Below, in pieces: positions 1 through 13,671 of a stretch of DNA of 64,000 nt. The DNA comes from Nephrocerus scutellatus (taxonomy: Eukaryota; Arthropoda; Insecta; Diptera; Pipunculidae). The notes beneath the pieces were generated by a model that was given only the letters and a program-made list of their open reading frames with translations, did not search any database and had not been told where the DNA came from. How positions within the stretch are numbered: the stretch's first letter is position 1; every line of letters starts with the position of its first letter. The position numbers and the translations under genes were made by a program. The stretch covers positions 27,639,462 through 27,703,461 of the forward strand of contig OX352763.1 of the NCBI GenBank assembly GCA_947095585.1, in the 5' to 3' direction.

Positions 1-164
1 AGGATTGTTTCGGTACCGGTCTGCGCTTTAGTCGATTTGACTACAATGCTATGTGCAAGTTTATGTTTATATCAGTTGCATGTTTTGTAGCGGAGCGGAT
101 TTGGATGCGTCAAAAAAACTTCGTTACAAGCTTAAGGTGTTTGTAAGAAAGTAAAGCATAGGTT

Positions 165-242
165 TACAAAACCATGATAGAATTCGGCATCTGAAATGAA
201 CTGACAAACTTATGTGGGTCTACCATGTTAATAGATTAGTTT
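165..242 (+). mobile_element. Small fragment of the (TGA)n-tailed LINE reverse transcriptase
   Basis: This stretch aligns by eye with the RT segment at about 36848-36910 (shared pattern: ATGA, TCGGCATC, ACTNACA, CTATG, ACCATGT). The same segment recurs near 15790. No open frame survives. The match is short and divergent, so the call is tentative. Confidence 0.35.
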
Positions 243-258
243 AAATTTAGGCTTTCGG

Positions 259-292
259 GATGGTAATCATACTCGTATGTATGATTACCATC
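259..292. repeat. Perfect 14-bp inverted repeat (hairpin)
   Basis: The arms GATGGTAATCATAC and GTATGATTACCATC are exact reverse complements separated by the 6-nt loop TCGTAT. No transposon end or terminator context is evident. It could be a palindromic insertion footprint or simply chance. Confidence 0.85.
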
Positions 293-1916
293 AGCACTCT
301 ACCATTTATTTGGCTATACACACCCAGAGTCATGTACTGGCTTCCTTTTCTATTGAAAAGTCGTTTTTCATCCTTTAATTTTTTGTGTTGTGTTGAAGTT
401 TTGTGAATCATCCTAACGAAAATGTACGGTACCGCCAATTCATTCTCTTTACTGACAAATGGTAGCTCTGCGACATATACAGAACTCATTCATTTGTTCA
501 TTAATTCAAAAATATTCTCAACTCTTTAACCTCACATCTGAACCTGCATTCGTGTAAAGCGTAATAAAACAAGTAAAGTGCTTTTCTCAAAGGATCAAGA
601 GATTAGAAAGTATCCTGCATCGTCCTAGAAATGCACTAGAAATTCGAAACAAACACAAAACAACTGTGTGTGTGAATGTGTACGCGTTTTGTGAACTTCC
701 AACTTAAATAGAATTTCAATTTGCACCGGCATCAGAGAGTTGTGGTGGACTCTATCGTGAGTGAAGTTACACACCGACACATAGATATGCATTTATATAG
801 CTTGGTATGCACACAAAAGTTTCAACCAATTTTCAGTCTTCCAGCATTTATCAAATAAAAGCAGCAGAGCGACGACGCTGAAGCTGTCCACTCGCTTCTG
901 TTCATATTCCGCGAGCAAAATTTGCGGCGCATAGCAATAATTGTTGGGCTTTTCCGCATTAATACGCCCGGAAAGCCTACATCGCGGTACATGTGCTGAC
1001 AGCCTTAACGCCCCTGAACACCCAAAGCTAAGCACAAGCGCTGCACTATGGAAAGGACGACAGCGGAGCGAGTAAGTTCTTCATTTGCGCGAAATTCGTT
1101 ACTAATGCGTGATGTGCTGAACGTGAGGAGCGTCGGTATACAAATCACAACTGTAGTCCAAAAATAAACAGCAAACGGCGGTACTGTTGTGATAGTCAAC
1201 TAAACAAAAAAACGATCTCTTCGTTGCAAGCTTAGGCATTTGACCGGGACGCGGGGAAGCATACGACGACCGAGCGTCACACGGTAAATTCCAAATTCAT
1301 GTTCATCAACTGGCGGTCGTGGTGGTTGGAGCCGAATTTAGAATGAACGGAGGCTACACTTCATATCGTCACGCATTTTGCCCCGACGGGTAGTTGGGAT
1401 GCGATGAAGTCGCCGTTTATGCATGTTGGCTTTGTGTTGAACCGCAGCTCCGCACTCGAAGCCGAATTTCATCGGTGAATTCGTGGTTTAGTTTTTCCGT
1501 GATTTTCTTTTTTGTTGTTGCTGTCTTCGGTGTGGTGAGGATTTTTTGTTAATTTTTTTGTCACTTGCGTGGAAGTTGAATAGACCGCGGTTCGTTGATA
1601 GGATGGAAAAAAATCACCTGACAAATGAACGGTTTTCTGCTCAATTTGAATTGGCGCCTAAACATATTTTTGGCCGAAATAATGCCTCGATTACGGAATA
1701 AGAAAAAGTGATACATAATAAGGAGAAGAAAGTATTTTTTCAATGTCCAGTATGCAAAGTGTATCGAAAGTGCCAAGTGAACACTCTTAAGAAAATGAGA
1801 TTCTTCGCAATAGAACTCGGTGTTTACTGTGTCGGAGTTTTATAAAAAGTAAAAGACACTTGGATAAGAAACCTAACTTTAAAGTTTCTCTTTTTTTTTT
1901 TTTAAAAAAAACTTGA
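293..1916. other. Non-coding stretch, no gene seen
   Basis: Only short ORFs with no family resemblance occur here, on both strands. Moderate-complexity sequence at about 700-1450 has no transposon signature and may be native intronic DNA of the Runt-domain gene to its right. It ends in a T-run/A-run next to a CTGT microsatellite. Confidence 0.5.
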
Positions 1917-1917
1917 C

Positions 1918-1956
<39 letters not shown>
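1917..1956. repeat. (CTGT)10 microsatellite
   Basis: Ten uninterrupted CTGT units directly abut the copy of the CACGCG-type dispersed repeat that follows. A degenerate GACA-type tract also lies a few hundred bases beyond the related array at 55.4-56.0 kb. Confidence 0.95.
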
Positions 1957-2115
1957 TTTTTCGACTTCTTTGAGGTCCTTTTTAGCCACCTTTCATGCGG
2001 TCTAGAGAGCTGAAATTTTGTCAACATCTCAGTGTCATGGATGATTTCTGAGATCCCGCATGTGAAGCGTGTCACTATTCGCATGTGGTTCGTATTTTGC
2101 TTATAAAAACGCATT
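1957..2115 (-). repeat. Dispersed CACGCG-type repeat, copy 1 (minus)
   Basis: Read on the minus strand it carries the unit core found at 43.0-43.5 and 55.4-56.0 kb: AAAATTTCAGCTCTCTAG, then AAAGGTGG, then AAAAAGGACCTCAAAGAAGTCGAAAA. The CACACGCGACACGCG segment is largely degraded here. A second short AAGTCGAAAA motif near 2115 marks a partial second unit. Confidence 0.7.
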
Positions 2116-2284
2116 TTCGACTTCTTCGAGTTCCCTTTAAACTGAAGGAGGGCAACTAAAGAGTGTTTTCTTATTAAAACGCTATAAAATGAGTAAATAT
2201 AAATAATTTTGTTTTTATTGTGAAAGTTGAAGAATTTGTTGATTTCGTTTATATGACTCTCTCTACTTTCCTTGCAGTAAGCCA

Positions 2285-2585
2285 TCCTGTGAGTCCAGTT
2301 TTCAAGAATCTTCTATTTCATTTCGGCACCTATATTGCGAATTACAGTCGCAATGTTATGTTTTAGAGCTGGAATTGTCTCTGGATTATCCGCATAAGAA
2401 CTATCCTTAACGGCACCCCATAGAAAAAAATCTAGCAGCTCCGCGCAGCCCAATTGACATCTCCAAAACGGCTAATGATTCGGTTGCACAAAGTTATCGC
2501 TCAAGATATCGATTGTCAGTCGGCTGGTATGGCATGTGGCGCCATCTTGTTGAAACCAAAGGTCGTCCAAATTCATGGCGTCTTT
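2285..2585 (-). mobile_element. IS630/mariner-type transposase fragment (C-terminal half)
   Basis: The minus strand translates to a transposase segment with the catalytic-region motif WFQQDGATCHT, followed by DFFLWGAVKD and a YADNPETIPALKH stretch. These are typical of the mariner-like family whose proteins begin MERYT, as in the element at 41925. It is a fragment only: no start, no terminal repeats, and an interruption near NHxPFWR. It ends about 20 bp before a LINE fragment, so this is a composite of two dead elements. Confidence 0.8.
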
Positions 2586-2607
2586 TTTAGGCCGCCCTCA
2601 ATTTAAA

Positions 2608-3230
2608 TAGTGGAGCGCGAAGTAGTACAATCCTTTAACTATCTCGGGTCAACTGTAGCAGCCGATAACAGCATGGAATCAGAAATACGCGAATGGTTGC
2701 TTAAAGCCAACAAAGCTTACTATCTGTCAAGACTCTTGAAATACAGGAACTTAACCATAACATCCAAGCTGCTGTTATATAAGACAATTGGCATACCAGT
2801 ACTTACATATGGATCCAAGACTTGGGTGCCCAACAAAAAACATTCTGACCACTTAGCCGCGTTCGAGAGAAAAGTCTTGCGGATAATTTTTGGACCCGTA
2901 TGTGAGGAAGGACGATACCGGGGATTCTATAATGATGAGATCTACGAGCGTTATAGCGATGTCGATATCGTGAAGAAAATTAAGCTCGGTAGGCTCCGGT
3001 GAGCAGGACACCTATCTCGCATGAGCGAAGAGGATCCTACTTGAAAAGTCCTTTGCGGTTTTATTTATGGAACACGACAGCGAGGCTGGCCAAGCCAACG
3101 CTGGAAGTATGGCTAGACCAGGAAGCCTAGAGTTTTGGATGCCAAACTGGATGACATCGGCTCGAAATCGGGACCGGTTGAGAGACTTTTTGTGGGACCC
3201 CGGTTGTAGAGCCAAGTATGATGATGATAA
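2608..3230 (+). mobile_element. LINE, (TGA)n-tailed family, 3' part (RT C terminus plus tail)
   Basis: An open frame of 130 codons (2610-3002) encodes the end of a reverse transcriptase: FNYLGSTVAADNS, VLTYGS.TW and AFERKVLRIIFGPVCEEGR. The C-terminal tail region follows after a stop (motifs AGHLSRMSEEDP and LDDIGSKSGP). The element ends GGTTGTAGAGCCAAGTATGATGATGA, the 3' terminus shared with the copies at 14.6, 35.1, 37.7 and 45.7 kb. It is 5'-truncated at the same region as the segment near 37150. Assignment to a named clade is not certain. Confidence 0.85.
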
Positions 3231-5840
<2,610 letters not shown>

Positions 5841-5870
5841 CTGCAAGAAAAAAATAGAAGAAAAATTAAG
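5841..5870 (-). other. 3' splice acceptor and branch region of the Runt exon
   Basis: The minus strand reads CTTAATTTTTCTTCTATTTTTTTCTTGCAG in two parts: a plausible branch motif CTTAAT, then a long T-rich tract ending TTGCAG. This shows the ATG exon is not the first exon. A non-coding 5' exon and the promoter must lie at higher coordinates. Confidence 0.75.
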
Positions 5871-6494
5871 AGGTTTCAAGTGTGTTTCAGTATAGCATAC
5901 AATTATAACAGCACCAAAGTCAGTTGATCAACTCGCACTAAAAAAATTCAATTGTTGCTCAATGAGTGTATTTGCACACTATGCCTAAATAACTTGGCAT
6001 AAGAACCGTAGTGATACTGAGAGTGGACGTAGTTACCACTACAGCAATAGCTCACATAGACAATAGCACTGGACTATAGTAAATAATGGTTAAAACAAAA
6101 TGTTCATGTAAATATTTAAAAAGCTGTTCTTTTAATTAAAGTATATTATATATATTCAGATAAAGATCGGTTTGTTCCAATGGCTCATATAACTTTTCCG
6201 GGAGTGTATAAAAAACACTTCCAATGTATCAAAATTGGTTCGAAAATAATGTAACGTAATACCCAAAATTTAAAAAAAAACTAAAAACAAATATCTAGGC
6301 TGTGGATAAACAAAAAAAAGCATCCACACAAATGGAGCGTCTCATATAGTATGCAAAGGGAAAGAGAAATTACCTCGAGAAGAAAAATGATCTCGGGAAA
6401 AGAAATGATATCGATAAAAAAGCATAGAGAAGAAGGAAAATTATTAGAATGTATCTGGTATATGATTTATTATTTATGAGGACAACTTAAGAAC
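5871..6494. other. Intronic AT-rich stretch, no gene seen
   Basis: No coding or transposon signal was recognised. It lies in the 5' intron of the Runt-domain gene. Confidence 0.5.
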
Positions 6495-6615
6495 ATACAA
6501 GAAAAGCAGCACATGCCGCGTAGTTGAAAAGTTTTTCGACTTTAGTCAGCTTGTTTATATATGATGAAAAGTAAAGGCCCAAGAATTGAATTTTGAGGAA
6601 CACCATTTTAAAATG
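6495..6615 (-). mobile_element. Jockey/CR1-like LINE fragment (RT motif)
   Basis: On the minus strand the frame reads NGVPQNSILGPLLFIIYINKL, an RT domain motif of the GVPQGSILGPLLF type common in Jockey and CR1 clade elements. No longer frame survives on either side. Sequence up to about 6850 may be the decayed upstream part of the same copy. Confidence 0.7.
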
Positions 6616-6984
6616 TACGCTACGTGTCACAAATTATTGCCATCCTTCTCATGCGTAACTCATAAATTATGTGGATTGAGATTTAATCCATATCCCCTTT
6701 TGAGTTTCTTCCACAGAGTGAATATAAGACTATGAAGAGAAATCTAGAAGAGAAGATAATTTGGATTATTTACATCAAAAACCTTCTACGCTTTTGTAAA
6801 TAAAGAATTGAAGCCTAATCAGAGTTTTGATTAGGCGTGAAGTTGTGTTAGTGTTGACAGAGAAGAAAAGACAAAACATGCAAGTATTTCTTTGGACCTC
6901 AATGATGACTTAACCTTAAATTTTTGAAATGTTAAAGACGAAGTTTATGGTCAGTTATCAGCATATCACATACTTGCACTATTT
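6616..6984. other. Decayed or non-coding stretch
   Basis: No intact motif. It may include the eroded 5' side of the adjacent minus-strand LINE fragment. Confidence 0.4.
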
Positions 6985-7925
6985 TTTTATTTAATTAGCT
7001 CCGCTGGGATACCATCAGATCCCGGGGCCTTATTATTTTTGAGCCGATTTATCACTCTGCTAAATTCGTTTATGCTTGGTGGCCGCAGCATGAAGTGGTC
7101 TTCGGGCATTGGTGGACCCTCCAATTCCTCAGTTAGCTGGGCATTTAGCAACTCATTAATGTGCTTTTCCCATCGATCTAAGATTTCGCTGAGATCGGTG
7201 ATCAGATTACCCTCTTTGTCTTTGCGGTATGTGCAACGTGTGCTTATATTCCGTCATACCGCGGACTCTTTGGTAAAACTTCCGCTCATGGGGCGGTCCT
7301 CGCTCTCTGTGAACTGTCCTTTCATATCTTCTGAGATCTTTATATTTATCTTCGCGTGTCCGCGTTCTATGAGATTGTTGCATTGCTCGGTACCCAGCAT
7401 TCTAACGTTCAGTCGCTAGCTTACATTCGTTATCGAACCAGTCATTCCGATCTCTTCGACTACTTCCTAAAATGGAGTCAGCAGTTCTTATGACAGTATT
7501 CTCTCTGTTTCTAGGGCGAGTCCTATAGCTTGACAGTAGTTGTTTCTGATCGCTACGCTGCGAATAGCAGTCGTGTTGACTCGAATCTTATTCGCAGATA
7601 CAGTCTTTCTGGATGAAGCAATCGGCGCCCGGAGCACTATACCGACCAATTAGTGGTCTGAGTCGACGTTGACACCTCGGTACGTCCGTACCGTCATTAG
7701 GTTCGGGTTGTGTCGGCGGTTTATCAACACGTAGTCTATTTGGTTGGGGGTAGCTCTAATAGGAGATACCCAGATGGCATTGTGGATATTTTTACACGCA
7801 AATCTTTTACTCGCAACGACCAAACTATTGCTTGCTGTGATCTCTATGACTCGTTGCCCACTCGTGTTCTCGTGTAAGCTATGAGTGACAATGTACTGCC
7901 TCAATACTGGCTCTCTACTTAATGA
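6985..7925 (-). mobile_element. LINE, (TGA)n-tailed family, internal part (endonuclease to start of RT)
   Basis: Read on the minus strand this covers the end of the AP endonuclease (motif NQIDYVLINRRH, then VRTYRGVNVDSDH, the catalytic SDH end), a linker, and the start of the RT domain (PGSDGIPAEL-type at about 7000-7025). It aligns with the plus-strand copy at 35740-36545. Frameshifts and stops break it. The 3' half with RT catalytic motifs and tail is absent at this site. Confidence 0.85.
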
Positions 7926-8264
7926 TTTTTACATCGTACTGAGGAGAGGCATGGAGTTCCCGGTTGAATGATTCAAAGAATTCTTCTTTTTCATGCCTGC
8001 GGCAAAATGACTTATTGTCTTACACGCGAATTTACGAAATATTTTTGCTAGAGTACCAGAAAACTTAAAAAATAGTAACGCCTTCATCTCCAGTAAGGCA
8101 CTTTGCCATCATTCATTTTAAAAACATATCAATATACCTAATACTAATAAGCAAAAGAACTTAATGGCTAAAAAGTATTTCTGTCATTCAATTACTTATT
8201 AAACTTAGTACCAAAGCAACATTTCTAATATTTTGAAATTTTCTTGAAAACATAGAAAGATGAT
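7926..8264. other. Non-coding stretch, no gene seen
   Basis: AT-rich, with no recognisable coding or repeat structure. Confidence 0.45.
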
Positions 8265-8830
8265 TTTGGTATTGACGAAGTTTTGGACACGGTGATTCAC
8301 TCGACCCGGTATCAGAATTTCAAATTTTCATTGCCATCTACAGAACTGCGGTGCGCGATAGCTGAAAAGACTTTACGTTTTTATTAGTTCGAAGTGGTGT
8401 ACCACAAGAATCAATCCTTGGGCCATCACTCTTCTCGTTATAACATACGAGTATGTGAATGAACAATTTACTCAATTAACATGTATACTGCCGATGTTCA
8501 ACATTTCAGGAGTTGTTATATTAGTTCGATTGATGAAACAGTACATCTCATAAACGAAGCTTTGTTAAGTGCCTATAAAAGGTCCCAAAAATATGGGCAA
8601 CTCTAACAAGTCTCAGGCTATATATCGAAGAGGTCTTCTCAAAATATCAGCTCTCATCTTCTCTGAATCAAAAACTACTCATATTTTCAGCCTTAGGCAG
8701 GCTATGAAAAAAGAACTTTTGAACTTCCAAAACTCACTACACCACTTAAAAGTCGCCTGTCGCCTATGTTATGATATCCAGAAAAGAACTCTATTAAATT
8801 TTGAGAGAATTCGACATCTGTTCTAATTTT
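8265..8830 (+). mobile_element. Jockey/CR1-like LINE relic (RT palm region)
   Basis: The plus strand shows a decayed RT: an FDTVIHS-like segment near 8280, then SGVPQESILGPSLFSL at about 8394-8440, then a degenerate YADD region. A final ORF (8569-8826) contains a segment resembling the post-RT linker of these elements. Multiple frameshifts are present. Confidence 0.65.
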
Positions 8831-9257
8831 ATTAGGAGGTAATGTTGGTCTGTGTGTAGGGGGTTATCTTCAAAACTACCATTCGGATTATAAAAATTCT
8901 TTCACCAATATTTAGAATATACATTCATGATAAACATAGGCTATATATTCGCTGCTTTATGTGCTATGTTTTGTACTAATATCCCACCATATAGTGATAT
9001 CATAATGACTGTGTGCTATGTGCTGCTCTGCTTTCTGTGCTGCGTTTTGTACGTACTATAGTCTAGGTATATAAAAAACAACCCATAAAAATTAAAATTT
9101 TTCTTGTAAATTCTCTAATCGGGGATACACACACACACACACTCACACTGCGTGCTCGTTTTGTGGCAAAATCATTCACCAAATGACGCAGCGGCAACGA
9201 ACAGAGCTGCTCACAAAACACAGAGCTCATAATACTTTGCCGTGATCTAATGCGATA
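8831..9257. other. Non-coding stretch with a short CA tract
   Basis: No gene seen. A (CA)-type tract lies at about 9126-9142. Confidence 0.5.
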
Positions 9258-9590
9258 TAGCGATATTTAAAAATTGTATATTGGGGTCCCCAAGGGGCCG
9301 ATCGCTCCAAATTTTTACAAAAAGTGTTTTCCATTGAAGACACACATGTGTACAAAATTTAAAGAAAATCGGGTAAATTTTGTAAAATATTTGTATGGGA
9401 GCCCCCCGACCCGACGGCCCGAGGGGCCTCAAATTTTAATAGAAAGTGTTGTCTTGGGAGATATACATGTGTGCAAAATTTCTATAAAATCGGGTTGTAG
9501 GAAGTGGGTAAAAAATTGACCACAAGATTTGGCCAGCCAGCCAGCCAGCCAGCCAGCCACGGGCAAGTGAAGTTAATATAGAGAATTTAA
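9258..9590 (+). repeat. Dimeric GCCA-associated dispersed repeat, copy 1
   Basis: Two related monomers lie head to tail with the motif ACATGTGT.CAAAATTT at about 9344 and 9465 (period about 121 bp). Each has an upstream AAAGTGTT and a downstream AAAATCGGGT. A conserved 3' segment follows (AGGAAGTGGGTAAAAAATTGA) with a (GCCA)7 tract at 9532-9559 and the end sequence GAAGTTAATATAGAGAATTT. Related copies are at 26865 (-), 30765 (+) and 32950 (-). It has no coding capacity, so it is probably a non-autonomous element. Confidence 0.85.
9532..9559. repeat. (GCCA)7 microsatellite
   Basis: Seven uninterrupted units lie inside the dispersed repeat. The homologous position at about 30896-30910 has an imperfect, shorter version. 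Confidence 0.95.
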
Positions 9591-12474
9591 AAATGAATGT
9601 CTTTTGGTTTGCAATAGGACACTAAAACTCAAAAACTAGACGGTTGATTTTGCTGAAATTTTCACAGAATATGCTTCTTAACAAAATCTCGATAAACCAC
9701 ATACGATCTGATAGGTGGAGCTTTGTTTAGGCTTAGGCAATAATACACCCCTACCGTGGTAGTGAGCGCAAGGCGTTGATTAATGTGTGCGGCTGGCGGA
9801 AAGCTAGTTACATATTACTTGACACGACTATGGGTTGACCAGTACTAATAATGTAAGCGCCAAGTAAAGATTTCCTGGTACCGATCACTGATGTTTTTTT
9901 TATTAAATATTCTTAATATCATAATGTAATATGACATCATAAATCTTTGGTCCGGCCCAAATTTAATTGACAAAACGTGAGTCTTCGGTGTACCTCACCT
10001 ATTATTCCATTCCAATTACTATCAAGCATGAAAATACCAATAATAATAATAGAAAAAGTTTATTTTTTTTTTGTATGACATAGCCAATAATCCATCCGAT
10101 CCAGCTCTAATCTGAACATGAAGCCATAGGTACGGCATGGATCATTCATCGAGCTGAAAGTATTCACCACTTGAATCCAGCCAGAGCGGTCCAATTAAAA
10201 TTAAACTTCATCAAAGCGAAACTTCGCATACCAAAATCGAGAGTCAACCTTAAAACCAAGCTGGTCAACCGAATTTGTATCACGGCGGGAACGATTGCGT
10301 TTAACTAAATTCCAGAGGCGACAATTCGCACAACGACACACAAAACGATACAATCGAACGGCAGAACCGCTGATGCTGGTCAGGTCATTCATATCGATAT
10401 GACCGACCGACCGACCACACGGAAGCCATTTCAGATTTAGCCGCCATGATATCCTCTGCGGGATGTATTCGACAGAAGAGTACTTTGTATTCCGCTGATT
10501 GCTGTGGAATGTCATCAAAGGAGTGGATGGATAGCAGCAGCACTAAGGCTGACAACGACGAGTCCGACGAGAATCAATCCTTTAAGCGCGCCCATCAGTT
10601 GAGGCTAACAAAAAATTCCACAAAGGAGTTCTGGAATCTGGCGTTCGTTTGTTCGCCCTTCTCATTTGGGTTTATATAGTATAGTGGTGGTGGTGACAAT
10701 AAAGGGATAGAAACACGTCCAGAGTGTCGGCTTTTAAATTTGTATCATAGACGAAGGACGAGTGAGAACAGAGTAGAGACAAAAAACAAAAACCAAAAAA
10801 AAAAGGAAGAAAGGAACAGTTAATATCCTGCGGAATGTTATGTGGCGTACCCATATGCGACGGTTGAAAGCATCACCCTGTGCCCCCATGCGGTGGGCGG
10901 GGCTCATGCACACAGACTTTGGTGAAAAGTCAACCATCAGCTGTGGCATTTTTAAGTAATTTCTGTCGGTCAGAGCGCGAACTCCATCTTTGCGCGCCAA
11001 ATGGGACCCAACATTCTGGCATAGTCGCGTAGTCCGTGGGGGACCGGCGATGTCGATTGTGTCACATGTGCGCGCCGGTGACTGTGAAACACTTTGCAAC
11101 ATCGCGTTGTGCTGTGCTAACTGTTCTTCCTGTGTCCTTTAACATGTTGTTAAGTTGCGAAATGAATGGCCAAAAAAATAAAACCTTTTGACAGGCGACT
11201 AGGAGAGAGAGGCAAGAGCGAGCGATTTTGCTGTCTGTCTGCTGCTACTGCCATCAGCCTGGAGGTTATTCATTTTGCTGGAACATCGAGAAAAATCTCG
11301 GATTTGTTTGGTGGTGTAAGCGGAACTGGCAGAGCGTGGCAAAAAAAAAATCAAAAACAGGACACGATGCAATGCCTAAAAAATCATGACCAAATCGAGT
11401 GTCCACAATCTGACACCCGCATGGAAGTCGTTAAACACGCCATTGTCGTGTCGTTTTCAGCGACTGACTGACTGAGGAGATGAGGGACTGAGTGCGTGTT
11501 GCGTTCCTTCCCGATGTGCTGTTGTAGTTACAACACATTTGCATGATGGGGAATCGACCACATGCTGGTTTAAGTGTTTATCCAGTGGAAACGATGACTC
11601 CGTATAGGCGCTATTCAGTTATTCAGAGCGTTTTTGGTGGCCCGGCTTCCTCATCCCAATTGGTGGTGGTTGCTGGCATGCTATACACACTCCATGGCGA
11701 CTTATCAGGTTGATGCGGTGCCTTATTAGAGGATGAGATATACTTTTATTCGGGTTTTGGTTCTTCTATTAATTTTTTTTACTAAGTTTTGTCAGGATAT
11801 ACTTATAGTAACAACTAATTGTAATAATGTTTGATAGGAAGCATATATCTTCTAGCGAATAGCATTTTTTGATTTGATTTTTGCATACCCCATAGAATAG
11901 AACAGAATCCGCCTTAGCACTGCTTAAGCTTGGAGCGCGATCCAAGCATCCGAATTATTGTTCAAGGTTTTTCTTCGATACTGAATACAATTATACCATA
12001 ATTATTGCGTTAAGTTACCGGGACAATCATAGGGACAACTGCAAATAGTTCCATTTACTTAACACAAAAAGACTTCGGAATACTGCACAAAGAAAAGCAT
12101 TCCCTAGTATAACTAGTAAGCATTAAGTAAATGTGAAGCTTCCAAAGAGAAAGAGAATGATATTGCATCCATTTTCCAGTAGATGTCTGATGCAGACATT
12201 CAATTTTATAAAGCTACTACCTGTTCCCGGGTGCTTTACTACCCGCACAACCCACACCAACCTCTTACCACCGCGGTTGCTGATATTAACATTTAACATT
12301 TCCCCCATCCCTGTTGGTGAAGGGGTAAAGAATATTTTAACTTCAGCGCCATCTACCGGGCTAAAAATCAATCGAACATATGGTCTCAATTTGGTTTCAG
12401 TAAGTCAAGAAAGTTTAAGCGTAATGCTCAAACATATGTACGCACCAATATCTCCAATCCAATCCAATCCGATC
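9591..12474. other. Non-coding, probably native sequence; no gene seen
   Basis: Sequence at about 10.1-11.7 kb has balanced complexity, no transposon motifs and only chance ORFs on both strands. Short GACC and CA tracts occur. A possible small LINE RT scrap sits near 9800-9850 (CTTGACACGACTATG.GTTGACC). As 5' intron or upstream flank of the Runt-domain gene it could hold regulatory DNA, but no specific site can be named. Confidence 0.5.
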
Positions 12475-13555
12475 CTTTGACACTATATCCAGACCCGCTA
12501 TTTGGAACGCACTGCAAAATTTGGGTGTACCGGAAACAATCGTGGATCTCATTCGTGAACTCTATAAAGATGCGGCATGCAGTGTTCGCTTCAAAGGCAA
12601 GCAAAGTGCCAATTTTTGCATCACCAAAGGAGTACGTCAAGGTTGTGTATTATCACCACTGCTCTTTTTGGTCGCCCTGGACAGTGTAATGATGCAAACA
12701 AACATCGAAGCTCCGAATGGAATACAAAATGAATGGCGTCCATTTCATAAGCTGAATGATCTTGATTACGCTGATGACATCTACCTTATGACACACACGA
12801 TCACGGACATGAAGTCAAAAATGGAAAGTTTGATCTCCAATGCAAGACGAGTCGGATTGAAAATCAACATGAGCAAAACTAAAATGATGCGCATCGAAAC
12901 TGGTATCATAACTCCACTGACGCTAAGCTTGGACGATCGAGTGATAACCGCATCGAGGACGTAGAAGAGTTTTGTTACCTTGGGAGTATTAAAACGAAGG
13001 ATGGTGGTTCGGAGACAGATATATCGTTTCGCATAAATAAAGCCCGTCACGCATATCACTTAACTTAACAAAGTGTGGCGCTCTCGTAACATCTCGAGAC
13101 GCACAAAAATTCACATCTTCAACTTAAGTATGAAATCAGCCCTTCTGTATGGTTGTGAGACCTGGCGAGCTACAGATTCTACAACAAAAAGACTCCAGGT
13201 TTTCATCAATAAGTGTCTAAGAAGAGTGTGTTGCATATTCTGGCCCAACACGATATCCAATAACGACCTGCAACCACTAACATCTAGTCAAACACTTGCG
13301 ATTGAGATACGGCGAAGAAAGTGGCGGTGGATTGGTCACACTCTGAGGAAACCGGATGATGATATTGCAAAAATTGGCGTTTGAATGGAATCCAGAAGGA
13401 ACACGACGAAGGGGCGCCCACGTATCACATGGATGAGATAAGATTTGAATGAATCGGGCGGACTACTGGAACGTGGCGAGAAATTAAACGACTAGCGCAA
13501 GATCGACGAGGATGGAGGAACTATGTTTCTTCCCTATGGTCCTAAGTGAGCAATA
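12475..13555 (+). mobile_element. RTE-like LINE relic (RT fingers-palm to C terminus)
   Basis: One frame from about 12476 reads through FDTISRPAIW, VRQGCVLSPLLF and the catalytic LDYADDIYLM block to about 12960. After a frameshift it continues FCYLGSI and, from 13073, LLYGCETWRATD with RRRKWRWIGHTLRKPDDDIA. The WNPEGTRRRGRPR C-terminal block follows. This domain order and the KWRWIGHTLRKP motif match RTE-clade elements. The endonuclease and N terminus are missing, and there are at least three frame breaks. Confidence 0.85.
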
Positions 13556-13671
13556 TGTGCTTATTTGTATTGTAAAAAAATACATCAAAATATTTATAAT
13601 ATAAATAAATAAATGTTAAGGAAAAAAAAAATATATCTCCAAACGAAAGTATGATGTAAATATGGCTTCAA

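Noticed and set aside
110..1240. Possible duplication CAAAAAAAC...CTTCGTT.CAAGCTTA at about 112 and 1205
   Set aside because: The similarity is limited to about 30 bases containing an A-run, so it is not distinguishable from chance.
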